Source: Crotophaga sulcirostris
Taxonomy: Eukaryota; Chordata; Aves; Cuculiformes; Crotophagidae
DNA length: 64,000 nt
NCBI GenBank assembly: GCA_013397455.1
Contig: VYZB01000121.1
Location: 1,168,219 to 1,232,218 of the forward strand
Direction: 5' to 3'
In this document: one piece after another, positions 11,869 through 24,731 of the stretch
Layout of the letters: every line of letters starts with the position of its first letter
Numbering within the stretch: position 1 is the first letter of the stretch
Translations under genes and position numbers: made by a program
Notes under the pieces: model-generated
The model's input: only the letters and a program-made list of their open reading frames with translations
Database searches by the model: none
Told to the model about the DNA's origin: nothing

Positions 11869-14800
11869 CCCAAGTCATTAGACTTAAAAGCCTGCATAAG
11901 TCTGATCAAAGCCAATAATGAATTTCAAAGTGCAGATTTAGACATATTCTAACAAAGTCATCTGGTCTTCCAGAATGATCATTGGCTTTTGTTTAATTTC
12001 TTTCAGCCTGTCAACCCCAAATCCTACGAAAAAGCCTACTCTTTGTGTGCACTGTTTTCCCCCGATATTTATATCCAATTGTGTTACAGATAACTATCTG
12101 CTGGAAGGGGAAGCAGTGACAAGCACATCAGAGCTTCATGCTGAGGAGCATCTCCTCCTTCAAATATTCCTTCTCACGCTGCTGGCCGACCTCTCCAGGC
12201 TGAACACATGGTGACGGTTGAGTAAAAATGTTGCTCACTGTGTAGTAAATGAACTAAGAAGGACTGTTTTCCTAGGGTTGTATGCCCTGTGTCTCTTATC
12301 TAATTTTTTCTTACTGCTTATCCACCTCCCTCTCCTATCCCCTACGTGCCGTGCCTGACAGCGTATGCCATGATTATGTGTGAGCTGATGGATCAGCCAG
12401 TGCCTGCATGCTGACTGACCAGCTGGTTGTTGCCTCTTAGAAAGGACAAGAGTCTGAATCATAACTGCCTTTGCCTCACCAGGAGGGCACCAATTTGGGC
12501 TTGCATTTTCCACCCCACCCTCAGTTTGCTGGCTACTGGCAGCTAGAAGAGGACAGCCAAGTTCTTCACATTTCCACTTTTGTCATGGCTGAATACAGGT
12601 CCCTTTCTGTGACCAGCTGCCAATTCTTTACAGCATTCACAAGAAATTAATATCTATGACCCTTCTGGCTGGCTTTCAAAACTGGTCAAAAAGTTTAAGA
12701 ATTAATCAGTGACAACTAACAGACCATTAGTGCAACCAGGTATGTATCATTTTGCTGAGTGTCAAGCTGATAGTGTGAGTACAACTGCACTTACGTGCAA
12801 AATCAGCGCTCAAAATACCAGATAAAATGCGAGTTTTGGTGACTTCATACATTACCATCTGTCAAATGAGTCACAGAACCCAGCTGGGTGCACGCAGTCA
12901 CCCTATCCCAACTGTGAAAATAAAGCTCATTAGCTAAAACCTCAGCACGGCTCTGCAAACTTCTACCTTTGCAGATTTGGATCTGAGCTCACCATCATAT
13001 TCATTCAAGTACTTACAGTTTTCTTCCATATTGACATGCAGATTTTATTCAAGCCAAAACAATTTTTGGAGGAAAACTTTTGCAGACCTGCCATATGATT
13101 TTACACTCTTGAACTGATGTCTGCAATCTGGCACGGTGACCTTAGCACAACTTTCAGAGGTAATGTATGACCTTAGCTAAAGGAAGGAAAAAAACCCAAG
13201 GATGACCTTGATGCACAAAAGAAACATGATAAATATTTTAATTTTCTTAAAGGATTCCTTTGAAATGCTTATCCTTCTTTTCCTTCTAATAGATAATTCA
13301 TTTAACTGCAAGTCTTCCAATAGTAAAATCTTATATCTTGTGGAACATTTGCCAGCACTAATTCCTCTGGACTGTTAACAGCATGGGAGCACACAATGAT
13401 AGGATAACAGCAACAAGATCTGAAGCAGATAAATACTGCAGGCTACCAAAAGTACAATAACAAGGACTGAAATAAGATTTTAATATGCTCAGTGAAATGT
13501 AGCCTAGCTCCTGGGCTGGTGGTTTTATTCCCCTAATGTTAATCAGAAACTCTGAAGCCTAGAAAACCTCCAATAGTCCTTTAACACCCATTATGCAAAG
13601 TTTGAGATGGAATACATTGTGCTTATTGCAAGTAAACAACCATTGATTCCCCACTACTTTACACATTGCCTAATCACTTCCAGTGTGGTTTAAAATTATA
13701 ATACATCAGACTGGCAGAGCTTTCCTCCACTATACACTTTACAGAGCTGGTAGTGACTAGACAGGGTACTTTGGAAGTAAAGCACTGGGTTGTCAATTTC
13801 TCCAATACCTCTTCTTTCTTGTTTCTTAGTTCCCACTGACTGACTTGATATCCATCATTACTCCAATAGTGTCAAATTCCCTTTAACACAAGACTGAACC
13901 TCATGAAGCATTTTACTTCTTCAGTCCTCACTCAGCAACAGCCAGAACCTTCCACCACCTTGAAGAACCCTCCTGTACACTTGGCTTGTTTGAACCCCTA
14001 CCAAGCAAGCCTGATTTTAATGTTCCACAAAAAAAAAGCCAGTGATTCTACAGAGTCCCAGGTGACCAGCAAAAGCCCTCCCATTCCTACAATCCTAATG
14101 GTCAGAAATGACAGATTTTAATGTTTTAATCACGAAACTGCTATAAGATGTAAAAAAGTTATTTTGCTGGCACAAGTTGCTTTTTGGTTTAGCTGTTAAG
14201 CTTTATTTTCTGTTACAACAGCTTTATTTGCATTGCTATGTGTAAAAATGCTTCTGAGTGATGATTAGTTCACTGAAATCAATTTTATTCTATTTTCTGA
14301 AGAGCTTAGTGGCTACTTTCTTGAAATCTTGCCCATCTCCTACACACTGAGGAAAGAAATTTCATCTTTGTAAAAGATGAGTCAGTAACAAGGTGGGAAT
14401 AGCTTTTAGAAAGGCATGGCTGGTAGTCAATGCCATGGGAGTATTGATGAAGCATGAGGAGCTCCCAGCCAGTGGACCAATCTTACTGACACACATGACA
14501 ACTCCTCACCCGGAAAATACTCAGAAGTACCATTCTGCTTTTATGACATTTTGCATGTTATGCAAAAACCCTTCACGGTTGCATTTGCAAACTCATTTTT
14601 TTAAGCAAAAGGCAAGCAGCTGCCGGTACTGAGCCCTGGTAGCCTGTCTACAAATGCAGTGTCAGAAGAATCATGTCCTTTTCTGGTTCAAGTCCTCTTC
14701 CACTTCATTTACATGGAAATGGACGGGAGGAAAGAAAGAAGAAAAACAAGCAAGTAAAAAAAGGCACTATTAGGAGGGGCAGGCAGGGAAACATCTTTAT

Positions 14801-17800
14801 CTTAAAAATCTGGGGCTAAACTTACAGGAAGGCTGTTGAGATTTAAGGGGGAATAATGGCTGTGAATAAGAGAAAGATTTTGGCTGCACAAGGAAAAATT
14901 TCAGAGAAGGGATAGCTCCCTGGTCCTGCATGGTGAACAGCGAGAGCATCCTGGATGTCTAGGACACCTGCCACAAAGAGATAAAATGTACAGAAAATAC
15001 ACTCTTCTTCCCTTTCTTGCATAAAGAATGGGGAAATAGGGTACAATTATTGGAAAGCACAGTACAGGCCACCAGAGACTTGATTTAACATATAATCTTT
15101 CAGCTTTCTGCTTGGGTGATGCTATTAAAGGCCTTCATAACCAACGAATTTCACTTCTGCTGAGGAAAAGAGGAAGCAGAGCACACCAGCACGTTCTTAA
15201 GGGTGTGCAAACAGCAAACAAATTAGTGAGTCATTAAGCAGAGGATCCTGAAGTTTTCAAGAGTTTCTTCCCAAGTTGTGTCTCCTGTCTGCTCAAGAAG
15301 GCAGAATCACTGTGGTGTTCATGATGTGAGTCTTTGCTTTGCATTTTTTAACAGGATTGGATGCAGTTTGTTTATCATCCAAAGTTCTGGCGTTGCATTG
15401 GACATGACCTGCAGGAACACAGCAGGGGACAAACCTCCCACGTCTAAATCTCACTTCACGCTCTTTGCTAATCTCTGGCTGGAGATTCTGAACTACAACA
15501 TTTAACTGCTGAGATTTCCAGTGGTCCAGAGCAACTGTAAAACTTCATTTCAAACTCTACACCTTCTGCAGATTAGCTGCTCTCTTTTTAAAAAAAAAAA
15601 AAAAAAAAAGAAAAAAAAAGTAAAATATGCAATTGCTTTTGTGTAATGAGGCTCCTTTTCCCCACAGCAGTCCCAGTCAACAAGGGCACCACCTGAAAAC
15701 TAACAGGCTAAAATAATAATGCAAAGTGGATGCAGCTTTCTGTTTATCATCTGAATAGAAGCAGCACTGGTCACAGTAGGCAGGGCCTTAGCAGGAGGAC
15801 ATAAAGGACATACATTCACACAGAGCTTTGTGACAGAGTGCTACAAGCTATGCAGAGACAGAATAATTGCATCAGATGTGTCAAAACAACAGCAAGTATG
15901 GGAATGGTGCAGATTACTCAAAGTTTCTCAGTTGTAGCTACTGGGAAAAAAAGGGGAAAAGTGGGTGTTTATAAGGAAATGATCTTCTGTAGATGAATAG
16001 ATTTTAAAACTAAAAAGAACTGCCTTTATCATCATCTCATTATAGGGAATCATATTCAGATCAAGAACATGTTCAAGCAGCAAAAAAACAGATAGCAGAC
16101 AGAGAGCTAACTTAATCTGTCTTGTTCAGATTACAGCAGGCACGAAAAAGGGTCAAGGTGGCCTTCAGCCAGTGGAACACAATCTTCAGAACTGTGGATC
16201 AATATTCTCCTGGGTATCACTATGTTGTGCCTTTTCTGCTATGCTTGTCTCCATTTTTAACTGAAACTAGCATAACTGAACCAGCACTGGCTACATTTCC
16301 AGCTTTGTTTTGTTGCATTGCATAATTTTCAATTAATTCCAACAAAGTCAGGCTCCATCAAGGCGAGTGCTTGTCTCCTCCTCACATTGGCACACGGACA
16401 GATGAAATCCATGGAGGTGGCTCAGACAAATCCATCCCATCCACGTCAGCAGGTAAAATAGATATGTGCTTCCTCATGTGATGTAACCCAAAGGCTGTCA
16501 CAAGCCTGCTCCAGCAGAGAACTAAAGAAGCACTTCGAAAATTGTAACAGAGCACAGGCAGGCTTCATGCACAGTCATCCCTCTGGCTTGTTTATAAATA
16601 CCATGAAATTCCTGTATTTATTTTACCATAGAGATATTACGATGATAGATGGAAATCTGAGGTACAGGTATCATTCACAGTTTGGACATCCTAAACTAAA
16701 TAAATAGTTCCCCAAATAAATCAACTTACAGTTGCATGTTGTGGATGTTGGAAGCCCTCTGTTGGATCACTTTCTTGAATGACACAAATGGATTTATGTT
16801 CCAGATCTAAATACTAACCTGTGGGAACTAACGACGTGGGAAATAACCCTCAAAAAAAGAGCTTAAAAAAAAGAAGTAATGCAAATCCAAAATATACTTT
16901 CCTGGACATACAGGTTCTGGGATTGCTCTGTTAAGTTTGATGCTTTTGGGGATTTTTCTTGTACCTTCACCTTCCATCCTTGTCAGTGTTTTCTCAGTGT
17001 AGTTGATCTTCTCCTAGGACTACAATGTTTTTTAGCTGCTTTCCTGACAAGCTTTTCAAGATAATATGTGCATCTCTCAGTCTTAGAAAAGCTTTTTGGG
17101 GTTTGAGAATCCATCCACACCTTCTTTCTAAAGCAGCAGTAGTAAGTGTCAGGAAATATCAGATATTTGATTGAAAACATAATCATCCATCACTAGGCAT
17201 ACACATGGCAATGAGGAACCAGACAAGAAATACTGTGTTTTACAGCAGGGTTCTGAAAGGACTTACAAAGTATAGTTTACTCACATTCAAGGAAATATCC
17301 CCAGGAGTGCCAGCTTTTTCCACTAAGTCTCCTTCTCAATGAACCAAGACGTTATAAAATGGAAATCTCCTGTGAAAAAAAAAAAAGAGGAAGAGAAAAA
17401 GTTGGAACATCAGAAAGCTGAGGCAAATGGGCGTTAATTGAATTAAGTTGGGAATTAATAAGATGTTGAATGGATAAACCAGTAAGTATAGCATCTCTTA
17501 GGTGCAGACATAACCACATCCATTTAGGTTTTGGTTAGCACGTCAAGGAGAGCAGAAGGGTCCTAAAACAGGGGAAGAAGGGTGAGTTCCAGGCTGTCAC
17601 AACTTTCCAGATGAATTTAATAATGAACGAGCAGATCAATTTTGTAGTTCTTCAATACATCTAAGGGCATATAAACAGCAAAGGTAAAAACCAAACAGTT
17701 CCATTAAAGTCAGCTTCACGAAGCAGATTCATAGCAGCTAAAACCTGTCTTGCAGAATTTTAGAAAACACTACCAAAAGTTTGATTGCTATTACAGTATA

Positions 17801-20580
17801 CTGCAATATATAAAGGTGGGTGCTTCCCCAATCCCCTAAAACGAAAAGAAAATGCATGTTCTGTAATAGCACAGGATAACAGCAGACTCAATGCTGAAAA
17901 TTACTGTGATACCATACCTGCAGATCAGGAAAATCTCCTAATCAGGCAAATGTCCACAGTGAGAATTTTGACTAAGAATTGCATCAGGACTTACAGACTC
18001 AGCCCCAGAAGACTAAAATTTGAGTTGATAGGAATCATTTTCAAAATATTAAAGTTTTGCTTCACTTCCCTAAAGGAAAGAGGTCTGCTAAAGATAATAA
18101 TAATCCAGATGCCAGATCTGCCCAAGTTGCAAGACAGGAGAAAGACTGAGGGTGTTTGTAGTAGCTACTGGTCTACAACTAAACTGTGTTTTCCTCTTAC
18201 TACATACCTCAAAAATAAAAAGTACAAGAAGAAAAAGACAGGGAGATAGATTAAAGAGCATCAGAGTGGTCAAAGAGCTTGATTTTCTCAGACATCTCAG
18301 GATCTTTCGTTAAGATTTACATCACGACGCTGACCTAAGTGGCAAAGGAATTTTTCCACAACAGAAGAAAGAAGCTCGAGTTCTCTGGCTGGGTCAGGTA
18401 ACCCTTCTCATGCTCACAGCAAGTAACGGAGTCCTCCTCGTGTGAACAGGACTGACCAATGGATGATTCTTCTTTGATTGCTCTGAAACAGGTTGTTACT
18501 CACATGACCACTGCATCGCTGCTTATAGTTGAACAAGCCGTACGCTGGTTTTATCCATTCTGCTTCAAGAAACAAGCAAGACACAAACGCCCACAGCTTT
18601 AAAACCCTGCTCATACTCACAGCAATGTTTTCAAATTTAATTTCAAAGGGCATCTTAAAAATTGTAACATAGTACTCCAGCAGCTCAACTCCCAACTATA
18701 TATGATAATGGTGCCTGAAGCATGACATCCGTTCAGAACTTCTGGGATATTGGCTTTACTGAATTTCACCACGATAACCATTTGGCTCAATTTTTTAAGG
18801 TGTATGAAAGGCACACATGTGCCCTTTAGAAATATGCCATCAGTTCTCCTGATCCTGCCACTTTAGTAATTACAGGAAGTCAAACTATCCACAAGACAGG
18901 AAGAAAAATTAGAAATTAAGAACACTACGTGTCCCCCATGGTGAACTACTACGATGGAAATGCCTGCAAACCAGCACTGAACCACTGAAAAAAGTTACTG
19001 AGGATTTCACAGAGTTCCTTGTATCTCTGGTGCCTTTATGGAAGAACCAGATTCAGGATGAGTATTCGACTTCTGTGATTTATTTTTCATTCTGGGCTAG
19101 TGATAACAGTTTTATTGAGTGGGATTGCGACCACTGTCCTGATGAAAAGACCTTTCTGAGCAGGAGATTTTGCAACAGCAGGAGTCTCCCCAGCCTCTGG
19201 AAGCCTGGATGCATCTTGTTCTTCTGCACGGAAACTGCTTCCACCCTGATCTATTGTCCTGCATCCCAACACAACACAACACAGAGCTGTTCAGCATTCA
19301 GGTCTGCTCCAGACCCAACAGCCCCCAGCCCCAGCACTAATGTTAATGGTGCAAAAACACTTTAAAACCAGCACAATACGCCAACAATGGAAATAATTGC
19401 ACAGCTGCTGAAATGACACCCACTGAATAGTCTACTCAGAAAGGAAAGGACCACAAGAATCAGAATCCTTGTAATTACAGAAAACGAGGAAAAGCCATTT
19501 CAGGTACTCAATCTCAAAATGAGATGTTTTCATTTTTTCGTTTCATGATTGACTGTATCTTGACAGGATGGGGTTGAGGCACGACAGATCAGTATCAAGT
19601 ATACAAAAGGTAGATGTGAAGAAAATGATGTTATGACCCACTTCTAATAGGAAAGAAATCTTTTGTAGGATGCTGAGCACTTCTTAAGTCATTAGGACTA
19701 GAAAGAATTGTGCACAGTGCAGATGCTGAAGTGAGGTGTTTGTAAAGGAAAACCATCTTACTAAGATTGTTTAGTGCTAATTTATCATACTTTTTTTACA
19801 ACAAAGAAATAAATCTAAATTAAATTCTTATTCTCAGCCTTCATGGTGAAATAAAGAAAACTGCCCTCTACGTCAGGGGCATGACCTAATCACACAGTGA
19901 CATCTACGAGTTTTTGTTGTCTCCATACTTCATTTACTTTTGCTGATATCTTCATGGGCATTTTCACCCACCACCTAATCTTCTTTGGTGCACAACAAGT
20001 CCAACATTCATTCCTGCATCCACTTTATTTCAGCTTAGCTGCACATCACCAATTACTGTGACAGATATGCCACAACCACCCCAGATAACCTGATGTGGTC
20101 ACCTTTGATAAGCTTGATTTGACAAGTGATTTGGCCTATCACTTGCAGTTCACTGCATAAATAGGACCCAGGTGCCCAAATACTTTTTAGGACTGGAGTT
20201 GTGTTTGTTCTTAGATATGGTGCTTCCTAGCTTTGGAAGCTCAGCTGCAGGCTCAGACACTTCTGCTGGCTCTGTCAGAACCCTTCGGAGTCGCACCCAC
20301 CAAGGAACTGGCTTAAGAGCCTCTCAGTCATTCCATGGGCACTCTATCTTTCCAAAGAAATTATTATTCAAGCAACGTCTTCAGTTAATCAAGTATTCTT
20401 CTTAATGGAGACAAAGGGCCATCTGCCAGGGCATCTTGATTAGGATTCCACTGTATTAAATTTACAGTAGTTGTGAGAAGATCAGAGCCAAGTGAACCAA
20501 AACAGGTTTTCTTCTTTCTCTCATTTTGTTTAGAATTATTCAATGCATAGGAATTGCCTTCCCTTGTTCCTCAGCCAGAG
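11869..20580. other. Gene-free stretch
   Basis: No CR1, LTR or exon was recognised in 8.7 kb. It contains a 20-A run followed by 9 more A at 15590-15619. The long absence of CR1 could reflect constraint or chance. Confidence 0.6.
15590..15619 (+). repeat. Poly(A) simple repeat
   Basis: Twenty A, one G, then nine A. No retrocopy body is seen before it. Confidence 0.9.
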
Positions 20581-20679
20581 AAAAAAAAAAACAAACCCAA
20601 ACCCACCCCAAACTCCCCAAATTACCTAAAATTCCCACAACTTAACTACACTTCCACAAAAAAAAAAAATTCATCAAAA
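20581..20679. repeat. 99-base G-free C/A-rich tract with a G-quadruplex motif on the - strand
   Basis: No G occurs on the + strand over these 99 bases. C-tracts at 20596-20598, 20602-20604, 20606-20609 and 20615-20618 give on the - strand four G-runs with loops of 5, 1 and 3 bases, a canonical G-quadruplex pattern. A-runs flank it on both sides. Confidence 0.75.
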
Positions 20680-22834
20680 GCTGATTTATTCCAAAGTTCT
20701 CTAAAAAGAAGGTCTGAATTTGTGAATGTAAGAGAAGACTATCTGAATTTTTGGTTTGTAATGAATCATGCAATCTGGCAGCTTCACTGGCTCAGGATTT
20801 TCTTCCAGACATTTGTATGTCTCTGGGAAAAAAGGCTTCTCTTCTGTGGTGATGAGCAACATGAAAAGCATTTCACATTTTAGCAGTTGGGTAAATAGTT
20901 TTTACAGACACTTGTGTATGAGTTTAGGGCAGAACGGATGGCATCACAGAAGCAAACAAAACCTGCGCTACAATTTTGCAGAGAAATAGAAATAACTTCC
21001 TTTTAAATATTTTTCAAGTATTTATCAGTTGTATTTTGGAATTTGTTTTCAAAATAGCAAAGTATAGGAGCAGACATACTTGTTCAAAACAGAGTTTGCC
21101 TTGCAGACTGGCAGTCCTCAGAGACTGGGTACTTTCCACCAGCTGCCCTCCCGTGGGGAGCACACCACCCTTTGCACAATGGGACACTGTGCAGGTGGAA
21201 AACAGCCATGGTCACACCTTCCTCTCCATGCACCTCTGCACTCCTGAGGATGTCTGAAAGTGCAGACTCAGCATTTGCCTTGCATTCATGTGTTCTTCTT
21301 ACTCCTCAGATATTGCGTTTACTTATTCATTCATTCACCTATTTGTCTTGGCCAGGTCTAAAGAGTAAGAAAAATAGAAGTTTTGCTCAGGTAACCTATC
21401 AAGCAAGCCGTCGTGGACTTGAAATACTAACTGGTTGACAAAGTTCAGCTGTGACTGTTAAAAACACACACACAAAAAAGACATTTCAGCTTTGTGTTTT
21501 GGTTGCTTAGATGTGATGAGCTACTGGCAGCTAAAACCAATCCCTTTACAGAATGATTAATATAAGCAGCAGATGGTGAAATGACACTGTCCTCAGCCAA
21601 GAAAAATATTAATCAAAGATAACTGTGAGAACTTGTACATAACCTAATCCTGAGTTAAACACCTTGTGAAAATGTTTGCTGTAGTAACCTTGGATACTTG
21701 CCCAGAATCATGAAAAAAATCAGAAAAATCTTTTCAAGTTATTTACAGATACAAAAATTCTAAACCAAGCCTTTGTTTGTGTAAGTGGATGAAACTGAAG
21801 GATGATTACAGCCAGCCTGACATACTGACCTGCATTTTATTTCAAGAAAAATGCTATTTACTTATATGAACATGCTTCAAGAACTTGGAAAATAACTGGT
21901 CAAATCGTAATCATAAGCAGCATTGGGACCCCCAGACTTTTCAACAAATGACAGTCCTTTGAGGGAAGAGGAAGAGAAAGAATCAATTTTCTTTCTGAAT
22001 AAATATAATGACACGACTAAAATATTGCTAAAATAGAAGTAAAACCTTTGGCATCTTGGTTAATTAATACTGTGTCTTTGTCCTCTATTAAAAATACATG
22101 TGAGTACTTAAGATAAGGATAACCTATATGCAGCAACAGCATCAGCTGACCCAGACTAAAAACATGAATGAACATATTAGAAGCCAGTTTATTCTCAAAA
22201 AAAACCCAAACCTAAAATATAATAAACTAAAACCTCTATATTTTAATTCCTGTATATCAAGACATTTCAAGTTCTTCAGATGTTTCTTAGCATTGCCTTG
22301 TTAGTTTAATTGCGAGACCTTGAGAAATCTGAAAGTTCTTTACTTATTTATAGTTTATGCTCACATTTATGCAAATAGAGAAAAAATCCAGCAGTATCCT
22401 TAAAAAAAAATAAATCACAGATCTGACTGAATCTACGAAAGAGCACAGACCTTTTAATGCATTCTTCCCAGGGTAAAATAAAAATAATGCAAGGAACAAC
22501 AATGGCAGGCAAAACTTTGCAATACAATTGCCTTGAAAAGGCTACAGATATTTCTCACAAAATAAATATTGTCCATTCCTGTCAGCCTTTTCAACCTCTT
22601 TTGTGTTCCCAGAAATTGCCAGTAATGAAAACAGAGCAGAGCCAATCAAATTGTTGTATACACTACTGCACTGTGGGAGCTGGAAGCCCTGCATTTAAAG
22701 TATCTCTTATGCATTATTCATAGGCTCTGTATGTTTATGTAAATTACCGAAGGCGGAAGTGTATACTAAAGCAGAATAAGAGGTAAAACAGTGATGTTAA
22801 AAATATCTTGCTTAAACTCTACCATAGCAGGGGA

Positions 22835-22879
22835 TATACATATACTCATTTGTATATATATATACACATATATATGCAT
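22835..22879. repeat. AT/AC-rich simple repeat
   Basis: Alternating TATATA and ACATATA units. Confidence 0.8.
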
Positions 22880-23544
22880 GACCCTTTTACACCTCCTAGT
22901 TAAAAATGAGTAAAATCACCTGTCATATCCTCTACAGAAAACAAATATACTCTCTGGACAGACATATTTTTCAGCATTTGTATATGCATATACAAATGTA
23001 AGCAAGTACAGACGTGGAGCAAGTATACACATACAAAACAAAGTATGTGAGCCTTTCAGTCATTCAGAAAGGCACTGGGGAGGTTGGGTAGTGCTACATT
23101 TAGGTAAGTTCTACATTCAAAACTACTGGAGAGATATTTGCTAGAAAAGTCACCTGAAAACATACTAAAACAGAAAAAAAAATCTTAAACTTGCTCTTTT
23201 CAACAAATTCAAAACATTCCTAGGTCAAGGCTCCTCTTTCCACCCATTTACATTAGCAGTTATCAAGGCACATACACCATCGCCTGAAAGGAAGAGTTTT
23301 AGAGAAGAATCACAAACACAGGCATGGGTAAAAATGCCAATTTCATTCAGGTATTATGAGTGGCAAGAGAAGGAGGAGGAGGAGCATTTATGCAAAAGAG
23401 CTTTCTACCTCGAGGTCGACTCTGCAGCCCTCTGCAGTTGAGTAGCTCACATAGCACAAACACATTGATCTCGGATGCATATATTTGCATACAAAATTTA
23501 GTAACCTCCTTCTGATGTGTTTAAATTTCACACTACATTATTTC

Positions 23545-23600
23545 AAAAAATATATATTANAAAATATATATTATACATATTTGCTATATATTATACATGT
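23545..23600. repeat. AT-rich duplicated segment with one N
   Basis: AAAATATATATTA occurs on both sides of the single N at 23560, followed by TACATATTTGCTATATATTA. The N probably marks an unresolved repeat. Confidence 0.7.
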
Positions 23601-24534
23601 TATGCCATATTAATGAATGTAACACCTAATATATTACATGAATGTTACATTACATGAAATCATTCTACATTTCATTCTTTAAATAAAACTGCTGCTTGAC
23701 CTAAGCTTGGTGCATAACTTACTGAGTGACAACGGCTGCATAATTACACATTTAGTGTGAGCAGGAAATTGTTTTCCTGTTCTGTATTGCAGTTTTCACA
23801 TAATGCATTATAACAAAACCAACACCATTTGGAATACTGAAGATTTACAACTCAAATCTCAAATAATCCATGTTACTTTAAATATATGGGTATTTTGAGT
23901 CAGTTCTGAGGTGTCCCACACAAAGCAGAGTCAGAAACAGAGGAATCTTAGGGTCAAAGTGGCTCATAGGGAAGATGGGTTTTGAAACACCTTTTTTCCA
24001 CTCTACCACACTGATGATCTTTAACACCAGTATAATAAGGTAAAAATATCACAGAAACTTCATTGATGACCTGGTTTTAGGGTGTAGAAAATACTGTGGG
24101 AGGCAGTTGGAGCCATAATCCTACTCCATGAATAACTGACTTCTGATACCTAACGTCTCCCTCCAGAACACTGATCCATAGCTTAATTTTTCTACATGTT
24201 CTTACAGATCAAGTACCTCTCCATCAGCGTCTTCCTGGATGCTTAGTACAGAGCTCATTTGAGAAAGGCCATAATGAAATACACAGGCAAGGGTTGGGGT
24301 TGTTGTATCTGAGCAATATTGTTGTGAATGTCAAAAATCCCTGAGGGCAAGGGGCTGAAGACCTGTATCACTATGTCAAGTCTCACCTCTCAGGGCTGTA
24401 GCAAGAAACATTCAACGCTATAAGGTCTGAGAACAGAGGACAACAATTAGTTTATGCTGTTAACCCAATGATAAGCAGGATGCACTTAAAAGACTCTTCC
24501 AGATAAGAAACTTCTGCATTCAGACCTGTCTGAA

Positions 24535-24731
24535 AAAAATTTGTGTAAGGCATTGGAACAGGTTGCCCAGAGCAGTGGTGGCTGCCCCCTCCCTGGAGGT
24601 GTCCAAGGCCAGGTTGGATGGGGCTTGGAGCCCCCTGATCCAGTGGGAGGTGTCCCTGCCCACGGCAGGGGGTGGAACTGGGTGGGTTTTAAAGTCCTTT
24701 CCAACCCAAACCATTCTATGATTCTGTGATT
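24535..24731 (+). repeat. CR1 LINE 3' fragment
   Basis: Reads GGCATTGGAACAGGTTGCCC, GGCCAGGTTGGATGGGGCTT, GATCCAGTGGGAGGTGTCCC and ends CCATTCTATGATTCTGTGAT. The + orientation and the intact 3' terminus are clear. Confidence 0.93.

Larger units (their letters stand above)
20681..24534. other. Gene-free stretch
   Basis: Only AT/TG simple repeats were recognised: 22835-22879 (TATATACACATATATA) and 23545-23600 (TATATATTA, with a single N at 23560). Confidence 0.6.

Noticed and set aside
15590..15619. Poly(A) as the end of a processed pseudogene
   Set aside because: No cDNA-like body or target duplication is visible before the A-run.
17785..18249. Open frame of 154 codons in the desert
   Set aside because: Length is within chance for this much AT-rich DNA; low-complexity lysine end, no known motif, no promoter or splice context.
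22835..23600. CRISPR-like or satellite array in the TA-rich repeats
   Set aside because: There are no regular spacers; these are simple AT repeats in a vertebrate genome.
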